This document shows, in pieces, positions 27,417-37,528 of a stretch of DNA of 64,000 bases. Each line of letters begins with the position of its first letter. The first letter of the stretch is position 1. The stretch is taken from assembly GCF_000714715.1 (NCBI RefSeq), contig NZ_JMFO01000007.1, positions 1 to 64,000 of the forward strand. The letters are read 5' to 3'. The notes under the pieces are model-generated. The model did not search any database. It was not told the origin of the DNA and was given only the letters and a program-made list of their open reading frames with translations. The translations under genes and the position numbers were made by a program. The DNA comes from Candidatus Magnetobacterium casense. Lineage in GTDB: Bacteria > Nitrospirota > Thermodesulfovibrionia > Thermodesulfovibrionales > Magnetobacteriaceae.

Positions 27417-27424
27417 TGGGGGTT

Positions 27425-28444
<1,020 letters not shown>

Positions 28445-28493
28445 CTTACCGTATCTCCTGTTTGTTTCATGTCATAATAATATTGATTCACAT

Positions 28494-28499
28494 ATTATA
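28494..28499 (-). promoter_or_regulatory. Possible -10 box for asd
   Basis: TATAAT on the minus strand (28499 to 28494), 50 nt before the asd start. The -35 region is poor (ATAACG at 17 nt), so this call is tentative. Confidence 0.35.
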
Positions 28500-28619
28500 A
28501 CATAAACATGCAAAGACGTTATTTATTAACCCAAGTCGAGGGTACATAAAAAAATGGTGGCGAAACAAGATGCACTACCTTCTTGTAAAGCAGCGTAAAA
28601 CTTTCAACGAAGCCTTGTG

Positions 28620-28685
28620 AGAAGCGACCGCAGAAAGCGTGGGGGGGCAGCGAGGGGCGAGTCCCCCTTTCTTTGCTTTTTCTTT
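28620..28685. repeat. G/C-rich dispersed repeat, copy 4 (diverged)
   Basis: GGGGG (28641-28647 region) pairs with CCCCC just before TTTCTTTGCTTTTTCTTTTT, whose last bases form the pmbA stop codon. The plus-strand reading looks like a terminator facing the 3' end of pmbA, as copy 1 does for the alpha-2-macroglobulin gene. Sequence identity with the other copies is limited; the placement is the shared feature. Confidence 0.5.
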
Positions 28686-30023
28686 TTACCCGCTGATGTC
28701 TACGTCTTTTACGAGGAGCGCCGGGGCACCGATGTTGCCATAGAAGCAGAGGTCGTCGCCGAGGGCCTCAATGTTTTTGAGCAGTGTGATAAGGTTGCCC
28801 GAAATGACGGCTTCCTTGATGGGATGGCAGATGCGACCGTTTTCTATCCACAGGCCGCTTGCGCCAATTGAGAAGTCGCCGGAGATGCGGTTGGCCGTAT
28901 GCACGCCCATCACGTCGGTGATAAGCAGTCCCTTGCCCATGAGTTCGATGAGCCTGTCTGTGGGGTATACGGATGCCGTTGAGGCAGGTTCTATACAGAG
29001 ATTGGAGATACCCACGCCTGGCAGCCCCGATATCCCACCCTTGGCGGCATTGCCCGTGGAATTGGTGTTTGATTTTTTTGCGGTATACGTATTGTACAAA
29101 AAGCCGTTTAGGACGCCGTTGCTTACGAGGTCGTTGCGCTGGGAGGGGACGCCCTCGGCATCGAAGGGTCTGGTGCCCGTTTTGCCTGGCAACATGGCGT
29201 TGTCAACGATGTGGATGGCGGATGAGGCTATCTGCTGCCCCACCTTTGAGGCAAGCAGGGACTTGCCCTTCTGCACGTTGTCCGAGGACAGCGATGAGGT
29301 AACGATCTCCAGGAACTCCGCAGCGATGGAACTCTCCAGTATGACGGGGGATTTCACCGCGGCAATGCCCCTTGCCCCAAGGAGCTTGACTGCCCTGTCA
29401 GCGGCACTGGTACCAACGCGTTGAGCCGATACGGCACGGAGGTACCTGTCCACTTCAAACCCCCAACCCATCTGACTCTGCCCCTCTCCTTCGGCCAGGA
29501 CGGTTGCCGAGGCACTAAATGAGGTGCCTGTGTAACTGCCCCGCAACCCCTGCGTGTTGGCAATCAACACCTCGCTGACCGAAAAGCCGGCCACCGCCTT
29601 CCTGACCTTCCTGATGCGCGGGTCAAAGGCCAGTGCCGCCCGTTCCACTTCCATTGCCGTCTCTATGACGTATGCCTCACTGGCCCCTGCCACGTCCTGG
29701 TCATAGATATCCACCTGCCGGTATGAGGCACCCCCTGGGGGATAATCCGTAAAGGGGTCCGGCTCTGTCCACTTTGATATTTCAAGTGCCTTGTCTGTGA
29801 CCTCCCTCCACATGTGGAAGTCGTTTGAGTAACACAAGCCCTGTCTGAGGCCGTTGAGTACGCGCACCGAAAATCCTGCCACATCTGCACGCTGCAATGC
29901 CTCCACCTGACCATCCTTTGCCTCGGCACTGATGTTGCGCGAGCTGACGCAAAACACCTCCCCCCTGAGGCCATTTAACGACGATATATACCCTATTACC
30001 TTCTCTGCTATCTCAGTCTTCAT
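28686..30023 (-). CDS. pmbA: PmbA/TldE-family metalloprotease-like protein
   Basis: 445 residues with the TldD/PmbA architecture: the N-terminal domain (VEALQRADVAGFSVRVLNG), the central NTQGLRGSYTGTSFSAS and the C-terminal GVPSQRNDLVSNGVLNGFLY and GISNLCIEPA. It lacks the HExxxH zinc motif that marks TldD, so it is the TldE/PmbA-type partner. TldD/TldE proteases process peptides such as microcins and antitoxin CcdA. No tldD gene is next to it. Its ATG overlaps the queD stop by 11 nt, indicating translational coupling. Confidence 0.92.
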   Translation of the reverse strand: MKTEIAEKVIGYISSLNGLRGEVFCVSSRNISAEAKDGQVEALQRADVAGFSVRVLNGLRQGLCYSNDFHMWREVTDKALEISKWTEPDPFTDYPPGGASYRQVDIYDQDVAGASEAYVIETAMEVERAALAFDPRIRKVRKAVAGFSVSEVLIANTQGLRGSYTGTSFSASATVLAEGEGQSQMGWGFEVDRYLRAVSAQRVGTSAADRAVKLLGARGIAAVKSPVILESSIAAEFLEIVTSSLSSDNVQKGKSLLASKVGQQIASSAIHIVDNAMLPGKTGTRPFDAEGVPSQRNDLVSNGVLNGFLYNTYTAKKSNTNSTGNAAKGGISGLPGVGISNLCIEPASTASVYPTDRLIELMGKGLLITDVMGVHTANRISGDFSIGASGLWIENGRICHPIKEAVISGNLITLLKNIEALGDDLCFYGNIGAPALLVKDVDISG

Positions 30024-30384
30024 AATAAGTAGCCGATGCCGTTTCGGACTCCCACACCGTTACCGCGGCAAGTCGCACGTCGTCCCCGGGCAGTTTCTTT
30101 TTGAGCGAATCGTAAATCCACTTGGCAATGTTTTCAGAAGACGGGTTTATCTCCGTAAACGGGAAGACGTCATTGAGGTATGCGTGGTCCAGTTGCTCGA
30201 CAACCTCCTTTGCGTACCGCTTGATCTCATGGAAGTCCATTGCTATGTCTATATCGTTAAGGTCATCGGCCTGCACATGTACCTGGACCTTAAAGTTGTG
30301 CCCGTGCAGGTTCTCACACTTACCCTTGTAACCCCTCAACTGATGAGCGGCCGAAAAGGTCGCCTCGATCATTAGCTCGTACAT
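30013..30384 (-). CDS. queD: 6-carboxy-tetrahydropterin synthase QueD
   Basis: 123 residues. Zinc ligands His14 (FSAAHQL), His27 and His29 (ENLHGHNF) and the catalytic Cys23 define the PTPS/QueD fold; MDFHEIKR, LDHAYLND and NPSSENIAKWI are family blocks. QueD converts dihydroneopterin triphosphate to carboxytetrahydropterin in queuosine synthesis. No queC, queE or folE gene is adjacent. It overlaps pmbA by 11 nt. Confidence 0.94.
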   Translation of the reverse strand: MYELMIEATFSAAHQLRGYKGKCENLHGHNFKVQVHVQADDLNDIDIAMDFHEIKRYAKEVVEQLDHAYLNDVFPFTEINPSSENIAKWIYDSLKKKLPGDDVRLAAVTVWESETASATYYED

Positions 30385-30423
30385 GTCGCCTCTCTCTGTG
30401 TATTTTTGGATTTAGGTTTTCTT

Positions 30424-30945
30424 TCAGGTTGCCTTCTTGAGCGTAGATATGTAGGGAAGGTTTCTGAACTGGTCGTTATAGTCTACGCCGTAGCCTATGA
30501 CAAACTCATCGGGTATCTCAAAGCCCACGTAATCAACGGGAACATCAACGATCCTGCGTGACTTCTTATCAAGAAATGCGCATATCTTAAGCGAGTCAGG
30601 TTCCATCTGCAACAACCTCTCTCTGAGGTAATTCAGCGTGATGCCGGTGTCTATAATGTCCTCCACCAGGAGGATGTTCTGACCCGCTATGGGCTGCCGG
30701 ATATCGTAGTGGACGACCACCTTACCCGTTGTCTGTGTATCTACGTAGCTGGAGGTAATTATGAAGTCCATTGCCAGAGGACCATTCAACTGTCGTATCA
30801 GGTCGGCAAAAAATACGCAGGCTCCCTTGAGTATCCCTACGGCCAAAAAGCTCTTACCCTTGTAATCGTGGTTTATTGCCTTGCCCAGCTCGTGTACCCT
30901 GATCCTTATCTGCTCTTCGGTAAATAACGGCTTACCAACTACCAT
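30424..30945 (-). CDS. hpt: Hypoxanthine phosphoribosyltransferase
   Basis: About 173 residues. The PRPP-binding loop is LLVEDIIDTGITLNYL, with the flexible loop SSYVDTQTTGKV and a purine-specificity segment FEIPDEFVIGYGVDYND. It salvages hypoxanthine and guanine to IMP and GMP. ATG 30945 is chosen since AAGGAG lies 8 nt upstream; the GTG at 30954 would overlap that site. It is divergent from rpoD. In many bacteria hpt stands next to tilS and ftsH, which are absent here. Confidence 0.95.
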   Translation of the reverse strand: MVVGKPLFTEEQIRIRVHELGKAINHDYKGKSFLAVGILKGACVFFADLIRQLNGPLAMDFIITSSYVDTQTTGKVVVHYDIRQPIAGQNILLVEDIIDTGITLNYLRERLLQMEPDSLKICAFLDKKSRRIVDVPVDYVGFEIPDEFVIGYGVDYNDQFRNLPYISTLKKAT

Positions 30946-31215
30946 AGCTGACACTCCTTATTTTTTTTATATATAAAAGATGACTCTGCTTAATTTAATA
31001 CTACAACAGTTCCTTGATGAATTTCAAGCCGGAAAAAAAAGAAAGGGGCGGCTCCACGAAAAATTTATGCACCCCACGGAAAAACGACTTGCAAAAAAAT
31101 TGCTATCAATGCTACCATGATAAGTTGTGCTTATTATAATAAAGATTAGGAGACATTTTTTTGTACGTCGGTGTAGATGAATGTTAAGCAAGTTGGGAGA
31201 TACGGGAGACACAAG

Positions 31216-32628
31216 ATGAAAGAAAGGGATATTTTTGAAGAGATAATCAATATAGGCAAGAAACGAGGCACGCTTACCTATGATGAGATTAATGATGCCT
31301 TGCCCTCGGAGTTCTTTTCACCTGATGAGATAGAAGACCTGATGGACCTCCTGCAGGACATGGGCGTCAAGGTAGTTGATCAAGAGAGGGCTGCTGCCAT
31401 CCTCGAAACCGAAGAGGATGTCGAGGGCTATGAAAAGACGGAAGACCTCGTTCAGGCCTACTTCCATTCGATGGGGGATATCTCTATACTGAGCAAGGAC
31501 GAGGAGACAGAGCTTGCAAAGACCCTTGAGGACGGCAGGGAAATAATAAAGGATATCGTGGTATCTCTACCGCTTTTTAAGAGATTACTGGCCGGTCTTG
31601 ACCTCAGCGATGACACCCTTGTTGAGGAGGAAAAGGTTGAGGAGGCATTAAAGCTAACCTTGGAACGTATTGAGGAGTTGATCGACACCGTCAGGAGCAT
31701 AGATACGAAGATTGCCAAGTATGGGACGATAAGGGATGTTAAGCGCATCATAAACCTCAAGCAGTTTGCCTCAACGGCCACAAAGAACACGGGCAACATT
31801 TTACGAGAGGCTATCTCTGAGCACAAGAACATAGAGTCAGAGTTAGGCATCAAGGTTGAAGACCTCAAGAAGCACTGGGAGCGAGTGGCAAAGGCAAAAG
31901 AGCTGGTCGTCAAGGCAAAGGATGAGCTGATAACGAGAAACCTCCGTCTTGTTGTCAACATTGCAAAAAACTACGTAGGTCGAGGTCTGCCGCTTCTTGA
32001 TCTCATCCAGGAGGGCAATATCGGTCTGATGAAGGCGGTGGATAAGTTCAAGTACGAAAAAGGGTTCAAGTTCAGCACCTATGCCACGTGGTGGATCAGG
32101 CAGGCCATAACCCGCGCCCTCATAGACCAGACAAAGACTATACGAGTGCCCGTGCATATGATGGAGTTCTACAATCGAGTGACGAAGGTTTCCCGTGAAA
32201 TCACCCAGCAACTGGGCAGAGAGCCTACCAATGAAGAGATAGCCCAGCGCCTTGATGTTGCAGTACGGAAGGTGGAGGAGGTCTTTAGGGCCATACAGGA
32301 CCCCATTGCGCTACAAACCCCCGTGGGGGATGAGGACACGGAACTGGAAGACTTTATCGGTGACAAGAACAGCCCCTCGCCGTTTACGGATGCCGAAAAG
32401 AGCGAGGCCTCCGAGTACGTCCAGAAGGTGCTCAGAACCCTGTCGGCCAAAGAGGAAAAGGTCATCAGGATGAGATTTGGTATCGGCGTTGACAGAGACC
32501 ACACCTTGGAAGAGGTTGGCCGTCATCTTTCCATTACACGAGAGCGTGTCAGGCAGATCGAGGCAAAGGCCCTGCGCAAGCTCAAGCATCCAAGCAGGTT
32601 AAGGGCACTAAAAATCCTGACCTCTTAA
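31216..32628 (+). CDS. rpoD: Primary RNA polymerase sigma factor RpoD
   Basis: 470 residues from ATG 31216. Region 1.1 (MKERDIFEEIINIGKKRG), 1.2 (YFHSMGDISILSKDEE), a short non-conserved insert, region 2 (NLRLVVNIAKNYVGRGLPLL and FSTYATWWIRQAI), region 3 and region 4 (FGIGVDRDHTLEEVGRHLSI, ERVRQIEAKALRKLKHPSR) are all present. The start has GGGAG 8 nt upstream; a frame start at 31177 has none. A TATAAT at 31136-31141 is a likely -10 box with a weak -35. dnaG, the common upstream partner, is missing. The recognition regions fit the TTGACA/TATAAT boxes seen elsewhere in this window. Confidence 0.98.
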   Translation: MKERDIFEEIINIGKKRGTLTYDEINDALPSEFFSPDEIEDLMDLLQDMGVKVVDQERAAAILETEEDVEGYEKTEDLVQAYFHSMGDISILSKDEETELAKTLEDGREIIKDIVVSLPLFKRLLAGLDLSDDTLVEEEKVEEALKLTLERIEELIDTVRSIDTKIAKYGTIRDVKRIINLKQFASTATKNTGNILREAISEHKNIESELGIKVEDLKKHWERVAKAKELVVKAKDELITRNLRLVVNIAKNYVGRGLPLLDLIQEGNIGLMKAVDKFKYEKGFKFSTYATWWIRQAITRALIDQTKTIRVPVHMMEFYNRVTKVSREITQQLGREPTNEEIAQRLDVAVRKVEEVFRAIQDPIALQTPVGDEDTELEDFIGDKNSPSPFTDAEKSEASEYVQKVLRTLSAKEEKVIRMRFGIGVDRDHTLEEVGRHLSITRERVRQIEAKALRKLKHPSRLRALKILTS

Positions 32629-33032
32629 TAAGGATACACCTCTTTATCCAAGGCTAAAACATTTGACCAAAAAAAGGGGCGTTTTGTGGCAGGAGTACCC
32701 TCCCTTCGCCCCACTTTAGTCCCCCTGCAAGGGAACAGCCTCCTTTTATGACGGGGAAACTTAGCCGGAGGCGGCCCGCCCCTCGCTGACCCCATTTGGA
32801 ATAGATAACACCCCTCTCTGCACAACAAAGCACTTATGACCTAGCAATGGGGAGTGTAAAATATGGCCAAATTAAACCTCTCCTATATTGCCAGTTGTAC
32901 TAGAGCCTTGAGCAAACCATCGCCATTGGCAAAACTGTACACAGAAACGTTACACTATTGATATGTCCTGGCTGTCTCGTAATGACACGTCCTTGCTTTT
33001 TTGTATTTGTAATCGTGTGCTTATTTTAGGTT
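32629..33032. repeat. Gene-free stretch with G/C-rich repeat copy (32669-32800)
   Basis: After rpoD comes a purine tract (AAAAAAAGGGGCG at 32669-32681) and TTTTGTGGCAGGAGTACCC, matching the second module of the dispersed repeat (GGGGGCGGTCTGTGGCAGG in copy 1). CGCCCC at 32709-32714 can pair with GGGGCG. A short stem GGATA/TATCC (32636-32651) lies between. Position 32800-33032 shows no gene, tRNA or clear promoter that I can support. Confidence 0.55.
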
Positions 33033-33500
33033 CTATTTTGGGTTCTTCTTTCTTATTTTTTTTTTATATCCGCCAACTACAAATACTGTAACAAGACCAA
33101 CAACAGTAGTTCCACCAATTATTCCACCTACGACTGGATGTCCTAATGCAGTACAAGTTATTGCCGATGCTAAAGCTGATAAACCAATTATTAAACCATA
33201 AAGTTGTCCACGCTTTCGTTCTGCCACATCATAATCTAAAAATTTCTCATCTATCCGTAATTTCTCACGTTACACTTCGCGCGTATGTTTGGCTTCTTCT
33301 TCTGCCATTTTTAATATTCTTTCAGGAAAGCCGGAAGACAGCTCACCATATCCTTTGAGTATATCAGGATGAGGTACGGGACCTGACGAAAAGGAGAGCG
33401 CCGAAGCAGTAAGCACTTTACCTTTAATCTTTTCAGATGGATTAGGAGACAGTGTCGTTAAAGAATCATCTTGTTTATTCTTCCGTGCCATTTGTGTCAT
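33033..33500 (-). pseudogene. DUF2335 membrane protein broken by an in-frame TAA
   Basis: One frame on the minus strand reads MARKNKQ...GPVPHPDILKGYGELSSGFP, ERILKMAEEEAKHTREV, then TAA (33272-33270), then REKLRIDEKFLDYDVAERKR and two hydrophobic segments (LIIGLSALASAITC and GIIGGTTVVGLVTVFV). Together the two parts make a normal-length DUF2335 protein, small membrane proteins of unknown function found in accessory regions. Only the nonsense codon interrupts it, so the inactivation is recent, or a sequence error. Start at ATG 33500 or 33491. It overlaps the 3' end of the preceding gene (33475-33681), a pairing that I recall as frequent for this family. Confidence 0.8.
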
Positions 33501-33681
33501 CACAAGTCATGTTGATGGCATATGTAATGTTGTTTCCAACCTTTTCCCAATATCTCCGGATACGGTCAGCAACGGTTTCTTTTTGAGACGGTTGACAATA
33601 TCTCCTGTAATTGTGGGAAGAGGGGTAAATATCCAGTACGCTGCCAATACCAATTATTGTATTGCGGGTTTTACGCTTCAT
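33475..33681 (-). CDS. Small protein paired with DUF2335
   Basis: 68 residues: MKRKTRNTIIGIGSVLDIYP, then QKETVADRIRRYWEKVGNN. I recall similar short proteins, with the SVLDI-P motif and the basic RRYW helix, encoded just upstream of DUF2335 genes, but no function. The last 26 nt overlap the start of the DUF2335 gene. AGGAGG precedes the ATG within 6 nt. The region is AT-rich. Confidence 0.65.
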   Translation of the reverse strand: MKRKTRNTIIGIGSVLDIYPSSHNYRRYCQPSQKETVADRIRRYWEKVGNNITYAINMTCDDTNGTEE

Positions 33682-33684
33682 TTT

Positions 33685-34071
33685 TCAACCTCCTGTCTTA
33701 ACTTGCTCTTTTGATTTCTTGCTCATTTGCTTTAGTGTTTCCTTGTCGATGTTTTTTGTCCGCTTTAATCCGTATAGGCTGTGGAGTAGAGCCAGGATCG
33801 GAGTTCTGAGGATCATCCACTTGCCCGAGTATCGCATTACGGCCTTTATTTTCTCCCGCATGGCGGGCTTGTAGCAGTGTATGGGGCACTTTGAACACGT
33901 CGGTTTGTCGTTTTGATATACACACTTGTCAAGACGCATCCACGAGTAGTTCAACAGCTCACTGCACTGACTGCATGAACCATACACCTCGGGGTGGTGC
34001 TTCTTGCAATACATATCGATCATTATCTTTACGGATTTTTTCTCTGTTGCTATCCTGTTGTCTTTAAACAT
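33685..34071 (-). CDS. YgbA-family (nitrous oxide-stimulated promoter) protein
   Basis: 128 residues with a cysteine-rich pattern: MYCKKHH, CSQCSELLNYSWMRLDKC and KPTCSKCPIHCYKPAMREKI, followed by VMRYSGKWMILRTPILALLH. This is the YgbA family, whose E. coli member is induced under nitrosative stress. The six to eight cysteines suggest metal or Fe-S binding. The stop codon is 3 nt before the start of the next minus-strand gene, so these three small genes (33033-34071) form one transcription unit. Confidence 0.87.
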   Translation of the reverse strand: MFKDNRIATEKKSVKIMIDMYCKKHHPEVYGSCSQCSELLNYSWMRLDKCVYQNDKPTCSKCPIHCYKPAMREKIKAVMRYSGKWMILRTPILALLHSLYGLKRTKNIDKETLKQMSKKSKEQVKTGG

Positions 34072-34162
34072 GCTGTCACCAATCCTGAAAACGTCTCCCG
34101 ATATTTATTAAAAGCACTTTATTGCATAAACCACTATGATTATGATAACATTACTATAAGCA

Positions 34163-34474
34163 ATGATACAAGTGGCAGAGATACAAACAAAGCGTGACGC
34201 AAAAACGACACCAGAGCGAATGTGCATATGCTGCCGGCAAAGGCGTGACAAACCCGCACTGCTTCGGATGGTCATCAACGACAATAGCTTGGTCTTTGAC
34301 CGGAAACAGAAAAAAGGCGGGAGGGGGTACTATATTTGTCCTGACCTGACCTGCATAGAGAAGTGCCTCAATGGCAAGAAGATAAAAAAAGTTGTCAACA
34401 ACAAGGACCTTGAGGACTTGGTGGCACTTAAGGAGATAATGAAAAGGGAGGTTGGGATTAAATGGCAGAAATAA
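34163..34474 (+). CDS. ylxR: YlxR-family RNA-binding protein
   Basis: 103 residues with ERMCICCRQRRDKPALLRMV, the YlxR signature, and GRGYYICPDLTCIEKCLNGK. YlxR sits between nusA and infB in most bacteria and modulates RNase P or transcription. Here infB follows with a 13-nt overlap, but nusA and rimP are not upstream; small accessory genes occupy that place on the other strand. No clear Shine-Dalgarno sequence precedes ATG 34163; a TATAAG lies 2 nt away and TTGCAT at 34122 may be part of the promoter. Confidence 0.92.
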   Translation: MIQVAEIQTKRDAKTTPERMCICCRQRRDKPALLRMVINDNSLVFDRKQKKGGRGYYICPDLTCIEKCLNGKKIKKVVNNKDLEDLVALKEIMKREVGIKWQK

Positions 34475-36813
34475 GGATATATGATCTTGCAAAGAACCTT
34501 GGTGTTAGCAATAAAGAGGTGCTCAGTGTTTTGAGAAAATTAGGAATTGAGGGTAAGACTCACTCTTCCGGGGTCTTGCCTGAGCACGTAGATAAGATAA
34601 AAGAAGAGTTGAAACGCAGGGCAAACAGGGCAGCACACGACAAAAGACCCGCTCCGCTCAAAAAGGACGAAAAGAAACGCCCGCATGTTTCGGAAGAAAA
34701 AAAACCCGCTAAAGAAGCTCACGCCAAAGAAACTCAAGCAAAAGAGGTTCACGGCAAAGAGACTCCCGCCAAAGAGGTTCCGGTAAAAGAGACGGCAGAG
34801 AAAAAACCGGCAACTGCGGTAACGGAATTGGAAGAAGACATAGAGATACTGGACAGATTTAAAAAGAAGGTAGACCTCGAAAAGGTTGAAAAAATAAAAC
34901 CCAAGGTCGGTATGCAACGAGCCTTTCAGTCTATCAGGAAGGTGGAGCAGAAGAAGGTCTTTGACGCCTCGGCAGGCAAGAAGGGGCAGAAGATGCGTCC
35001 TATGGGTAAGTTCTCTCACCACAGGCACCAGCAACCACAACAACAGGCTATTACGGCACCCAGGAAGAAAATAATAAAGATACAGGAAGGCACAACGGTC
35101 AGTGAGTTTGCAAAGACAATCGGTCAAAAGGTGGCCGAGGTCATAAAAAAGTTCATGGAGCTTGGTATCATGACCACAATCAATCAGCCAATCGACCTCG
35201 ATGCTGCCATTCTGGTGTCGGATGCTTTTGGTGTCAAGGTTGAACCGATGCAGGTGGAGGATATAGAGACGGTCGTAACGCAGGAGCAGCCAGGTGACCT
35301 TAGGCTAAGGCCCCCGGTTGTCACGATCATGGGACACGTTGACCACGGCAAGACGTCCCTCCTGGACGCCATAAGGGAAACAAAGGTGACCGAAACTGAG
35401 GCCGGGGGAATTACACAACACATCGGGGCATATAAGGTGACTCTCAGGGGCAAGGAAATAGTGTTTCTGGATACGCCCGGTCATGAGGCATTCACCGCAA
35501 TGAGGGCGCGTGGGGCCAAGGTCACGGACATCGTCGTCCTGGTGGTTGCCGCCGATGACGGCGTCATGCCCCAGACGATTGAGGCCATTGACCATGCCAA
35601 GGCCGCTGCGGTGGCCATCGTTGTGGCCATCAACAAGATAGACAAACCCAATGCCGACATCAACAGGGTCAAGCAGGAGTTGGCAGAGCATGGGGTGGTG
35701 CCCGAGGACTGGGGTGGGAAGAACATCTTTGTGGAGGTTTCGGCAAAGAAGCGTATCGGCATCGGAGACCTGCTTGAGATGATCATCCTACAGGCTGAAA
35801 TGATGGAGCTCAAGGCCAATCCCGACAGGTACTCAAAGGGGATAATCATTGAATCAAGGCTTGATAAAGGGCGTGGCGCCATAGCCACCGTGCTGATCCA
35901 GTCCGGAACCCTGCGCGTGGGGGATGTTTTTGTCACGGGTATGAGTTTTGGTCGAGTACGTGCCCTCATTGACGACGTGGGTGCAAAAATTGTTGAGGCA
36001 ACGCCCTCGACCCCTGTGGAAGTGATTGGATTCTCCGAAGTGCCGATGCCGGGAGAAATATTTATGGTCGTTGAGGATGAAAAGAAGGCCAGACAGATTT
36101 CCATGTTGCGCAGGCAAAAGACCCAACTGGCACAGGCAGTCCCGGCAAAAAAACTCAGCCTCGATGAACTCTATGCACGCATAAAAGAACAACAGATAAA
36201 GGAACTCAACATCATCATAAAGGCTGACGTTCAGGGTTCTGCCGAGGCCATAAAGTCCTCCCTTGAGGGGATCAAGCACGCCGAGGTCAAGGTCAAGGTC
36301 ATACATACCTCCATGGGGGGCATCAACGAGTCCGACGTGATGTTGGCAGCCGCCTCTACGGCCATAATAATCGGCTTTAACGTCAGGGCTGATGTAAAGG
36401 CCGCCAAGTTGGCCGAAAGGGAAGGCGTTGACATCAGATTCTACAACGTAATATATGACGCCATAGAGGACGTGAAAAAGGCCCTCGAAGGACTCCTGGA
36501 GCCAACCCTCAAGGAAACCATCCTGGGGACAGCCGAGGTGAAGCAGACCTTCGTTATATCGAAAATCGGCACCGTGGCTGGATGTCAGGTGATCGAGGGA
36601 GTCATACAGCGTTCCAGTGAGGGGATCAGGGTGATCCGTGACAATATCGTAATATATGAGGGAAAAATCGGCACGCTCAAGAGGTTTAAGGATGACGTCA
36701 AGGAGGCACAGAAGGGCTATGAGTGTGGTATACTCGTTGAAAACTTTAACGACATCAAAGTTGGCGATACGCTGGAAAACTACAAGATCGAAAAAATAGC
36801 AACCAAACTCTGA
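34462..36813 (+). CDS. infB: Translation initiation factor IF-2
   Basis: 783 residues. N-terminal IF2_N motif (IRIYDLAKNLGVSNKEVLSV), a lysine/glutamate-rich linker with imperfect KETxAKEV repeats (about residues 75-120), a second IF2_N-like segment (TVSEFAKTIGQKVAEVIKK), and the GTPase: G1 GHVDHGKT (291-298), G2 AGGITQHIGAY, G3 DTPGHEAF, G4 NKIDKPNA, G5 SAKKRIG. The C-terminal domains bind fMet-tRNA. GGGAGG precedes the ATG. It overlaps ylxR and begins the run infB-DUF503-rbfA-nrnA. Confidence 0.98.
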   Translation: MAEIRIYDLAKNLGVSNKEVLSVLRKLGIEGKTHSSGVLPEHVDKIKEELKRRANRAAHDKRPAPLKKDEKKRPHVSEEKKPAKEAHAKETQAKEVHGKETPAKEVPVKETAEKKPATAVTELEEDIEILDRFKKKVDLEKVEKIKPKVGMQRAFQSIRKVEQKKVFDASAGKKGQKMRPMGKFSHHRHQQPQQQAITAPRKKIIKIQEGTTVSEFAKTIGQKVAEVIKKFMELGIMTTINQPIDLDAAILVSDAFGVKVEPMQVEDIETVVTQEQPGDLRLRPPVVTIMGHVDHGKTSLLDAIRETKVTETEAGGITQHIGAYKVTLRGKEIVFLDTPGHEAFTAMRARGAKVTDIVVLVVAADDGVMPQTIEAIDHAKAAAVAIVVAINKIDKPNADINRVKQELAEHGVVPEDWGGKNIFVEVSAKKRIGIGDLLEMIILQAEMMELKANPDRYSKGIIIESRLDKGRGAIATVLIQSGTLRVGDVFVTGMSFGRVRALIDDVGAKIVEATPSTPVEVIGFSEVPMPGEIFMVVEDEKKARQISMLRRQKTQLAQAVPAKKLSLDELYARIKEQQIKELNIIIKADVQGSAEAIKSSLEGIKHAEVKVKVIHTSMGGINESDVMLAAASTAIIIGFNVRADVKAAKLAEREGVDIRFYNVIYDAIEDVKKALEGLLEPTLKETILGTAEVKQTFVISKIGTVAGCQVIEGVIQRSSEGIRVIRDNIVIYEGKIGTLKRFKDDVKEAQKGYECGILVENFNDIKVGDTLENYKIEKIATKL

Positions 36814-36876
36814 TTCTTTAGTTTAAAAGGCGTTTTTTCTACGGCACTCTTAACGTGGTGGCTTGAAGGTGTGTGT

Positions 36877-37155
36877 GTGTTTTTAGGAACGTTGACGTTT
36901 GACCTCTATATACCCGAATCGGACTCGCTCAAGGGTAAGAGGTTTATAATCAAATCGCTCAAGGACAGACTGAGAAAGCGGTTTAATGTCTCCGTTGCCG
37001 AGAACGCAAACGACCTCTGGCAGCGCACTACGCTGTGGGTGGTGTGTGTCTCAAACGACGGACGGCACCTCTATAGCACGATGCAAAACGTCAGAGACAT
37101 GATTGAAAAGGAACCACTTATCGAAATACTCAATTGTACCGTTGAGGTCAGTTGA
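36877..37155 (+). CDS. DUF503 (YlxP-like) protein
   Basis: 92 residues: GTLTFDLYIPESDSLKGKR, LKDRLRKRFNVSVAE, DLWQRTTLWVVCVSND and a final beta strand. The small ferredoxin-like DUF503 protein regularly lies between infB and rbfA, and may act in ribosome biogenesis. The first of several GTG codons (36871) lies almost on the AAGG; GTG 36877 has AAGG 7 nt upstream and is preferred. The GT-repeat at the start (GTGTGTGTGT) could be prone to slippage. Confidence 0.88.
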   Translation: MFLGTLTFDLYIPESDSLKGKRFIIKSLKDRLRKRFNVSVAENANDLWQRTTLWVVCVSNDGRHLYSTMQNVRDMIEKEPLIEILNCTVEVS

Positions 37156-37177
37156 CAGTTAGCAGGAGGGAGATATT

Positions 37178-37528
37178 ATGTTGCCATACAGACGAAGTCA
37201 GCGGGTGGGTGATCTGCTCAGACGTGAGGTATCCGATATTATCCTGACCAGGGTGAAGGACCCCAGGATAGGTTTTGTCACGGTGACGGATGTGGAACTG
37301 ACCGATGACCTGAAGGTGGCGCGTGTCTATATCAGCGTGCTTAACAGCGATCAGCTTGAGCATACGCTGAAGGTACTGCGTCGTGCAACGGGGTTTATCC
37401 GTCACGAGTTGGCTATGAGCGTGGACTTGAGGCGTGTACCGGCGTTGGAGTTCTTAGGTGACCGCTCCATAGAGTATGGAAGCAAGATAGATGGCATTTT
37501 AAGGCAGATAAAGGAGGAAGAAGGTTAA
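37178..37528 (+). CDS. rbfA: Ribosome-binding factor A
   Basis: 116 residues with a type II KH fold: RRSQRVGDLLRREVSDII, RVKDPRIGFVTVTDVELTDD, LKVARVYISVL, and LRRATGFIRHELAMSVDLRR followed by PALEFLGDRSIEYGSKID. It matures the 16S rRNA 5' end in the 30S subunit, notably in the cold. AGGAGGG stands before ATG 37178. The stop codon overlaps the nrnA start (TAATG). Confidence 0.97.
   Translation: MLPYRRSQRVGDLLRREVSDIILTRVKDPRIGFVTVTDVELTDDLKVARVYISVLNSDQLEHTLKVLRRATGFIRHELAMSVDLRRVPALEFLGDRSIEYGSKIDGILRQIKEEEG

Noticed and set aside
33270-33272. TAA in DUF2335 as a recoded codon
   Set aside because: TAA is not used for selenocysteine or pyrrolysine and no recoding signal is visible; nonsense mutation is simpler.
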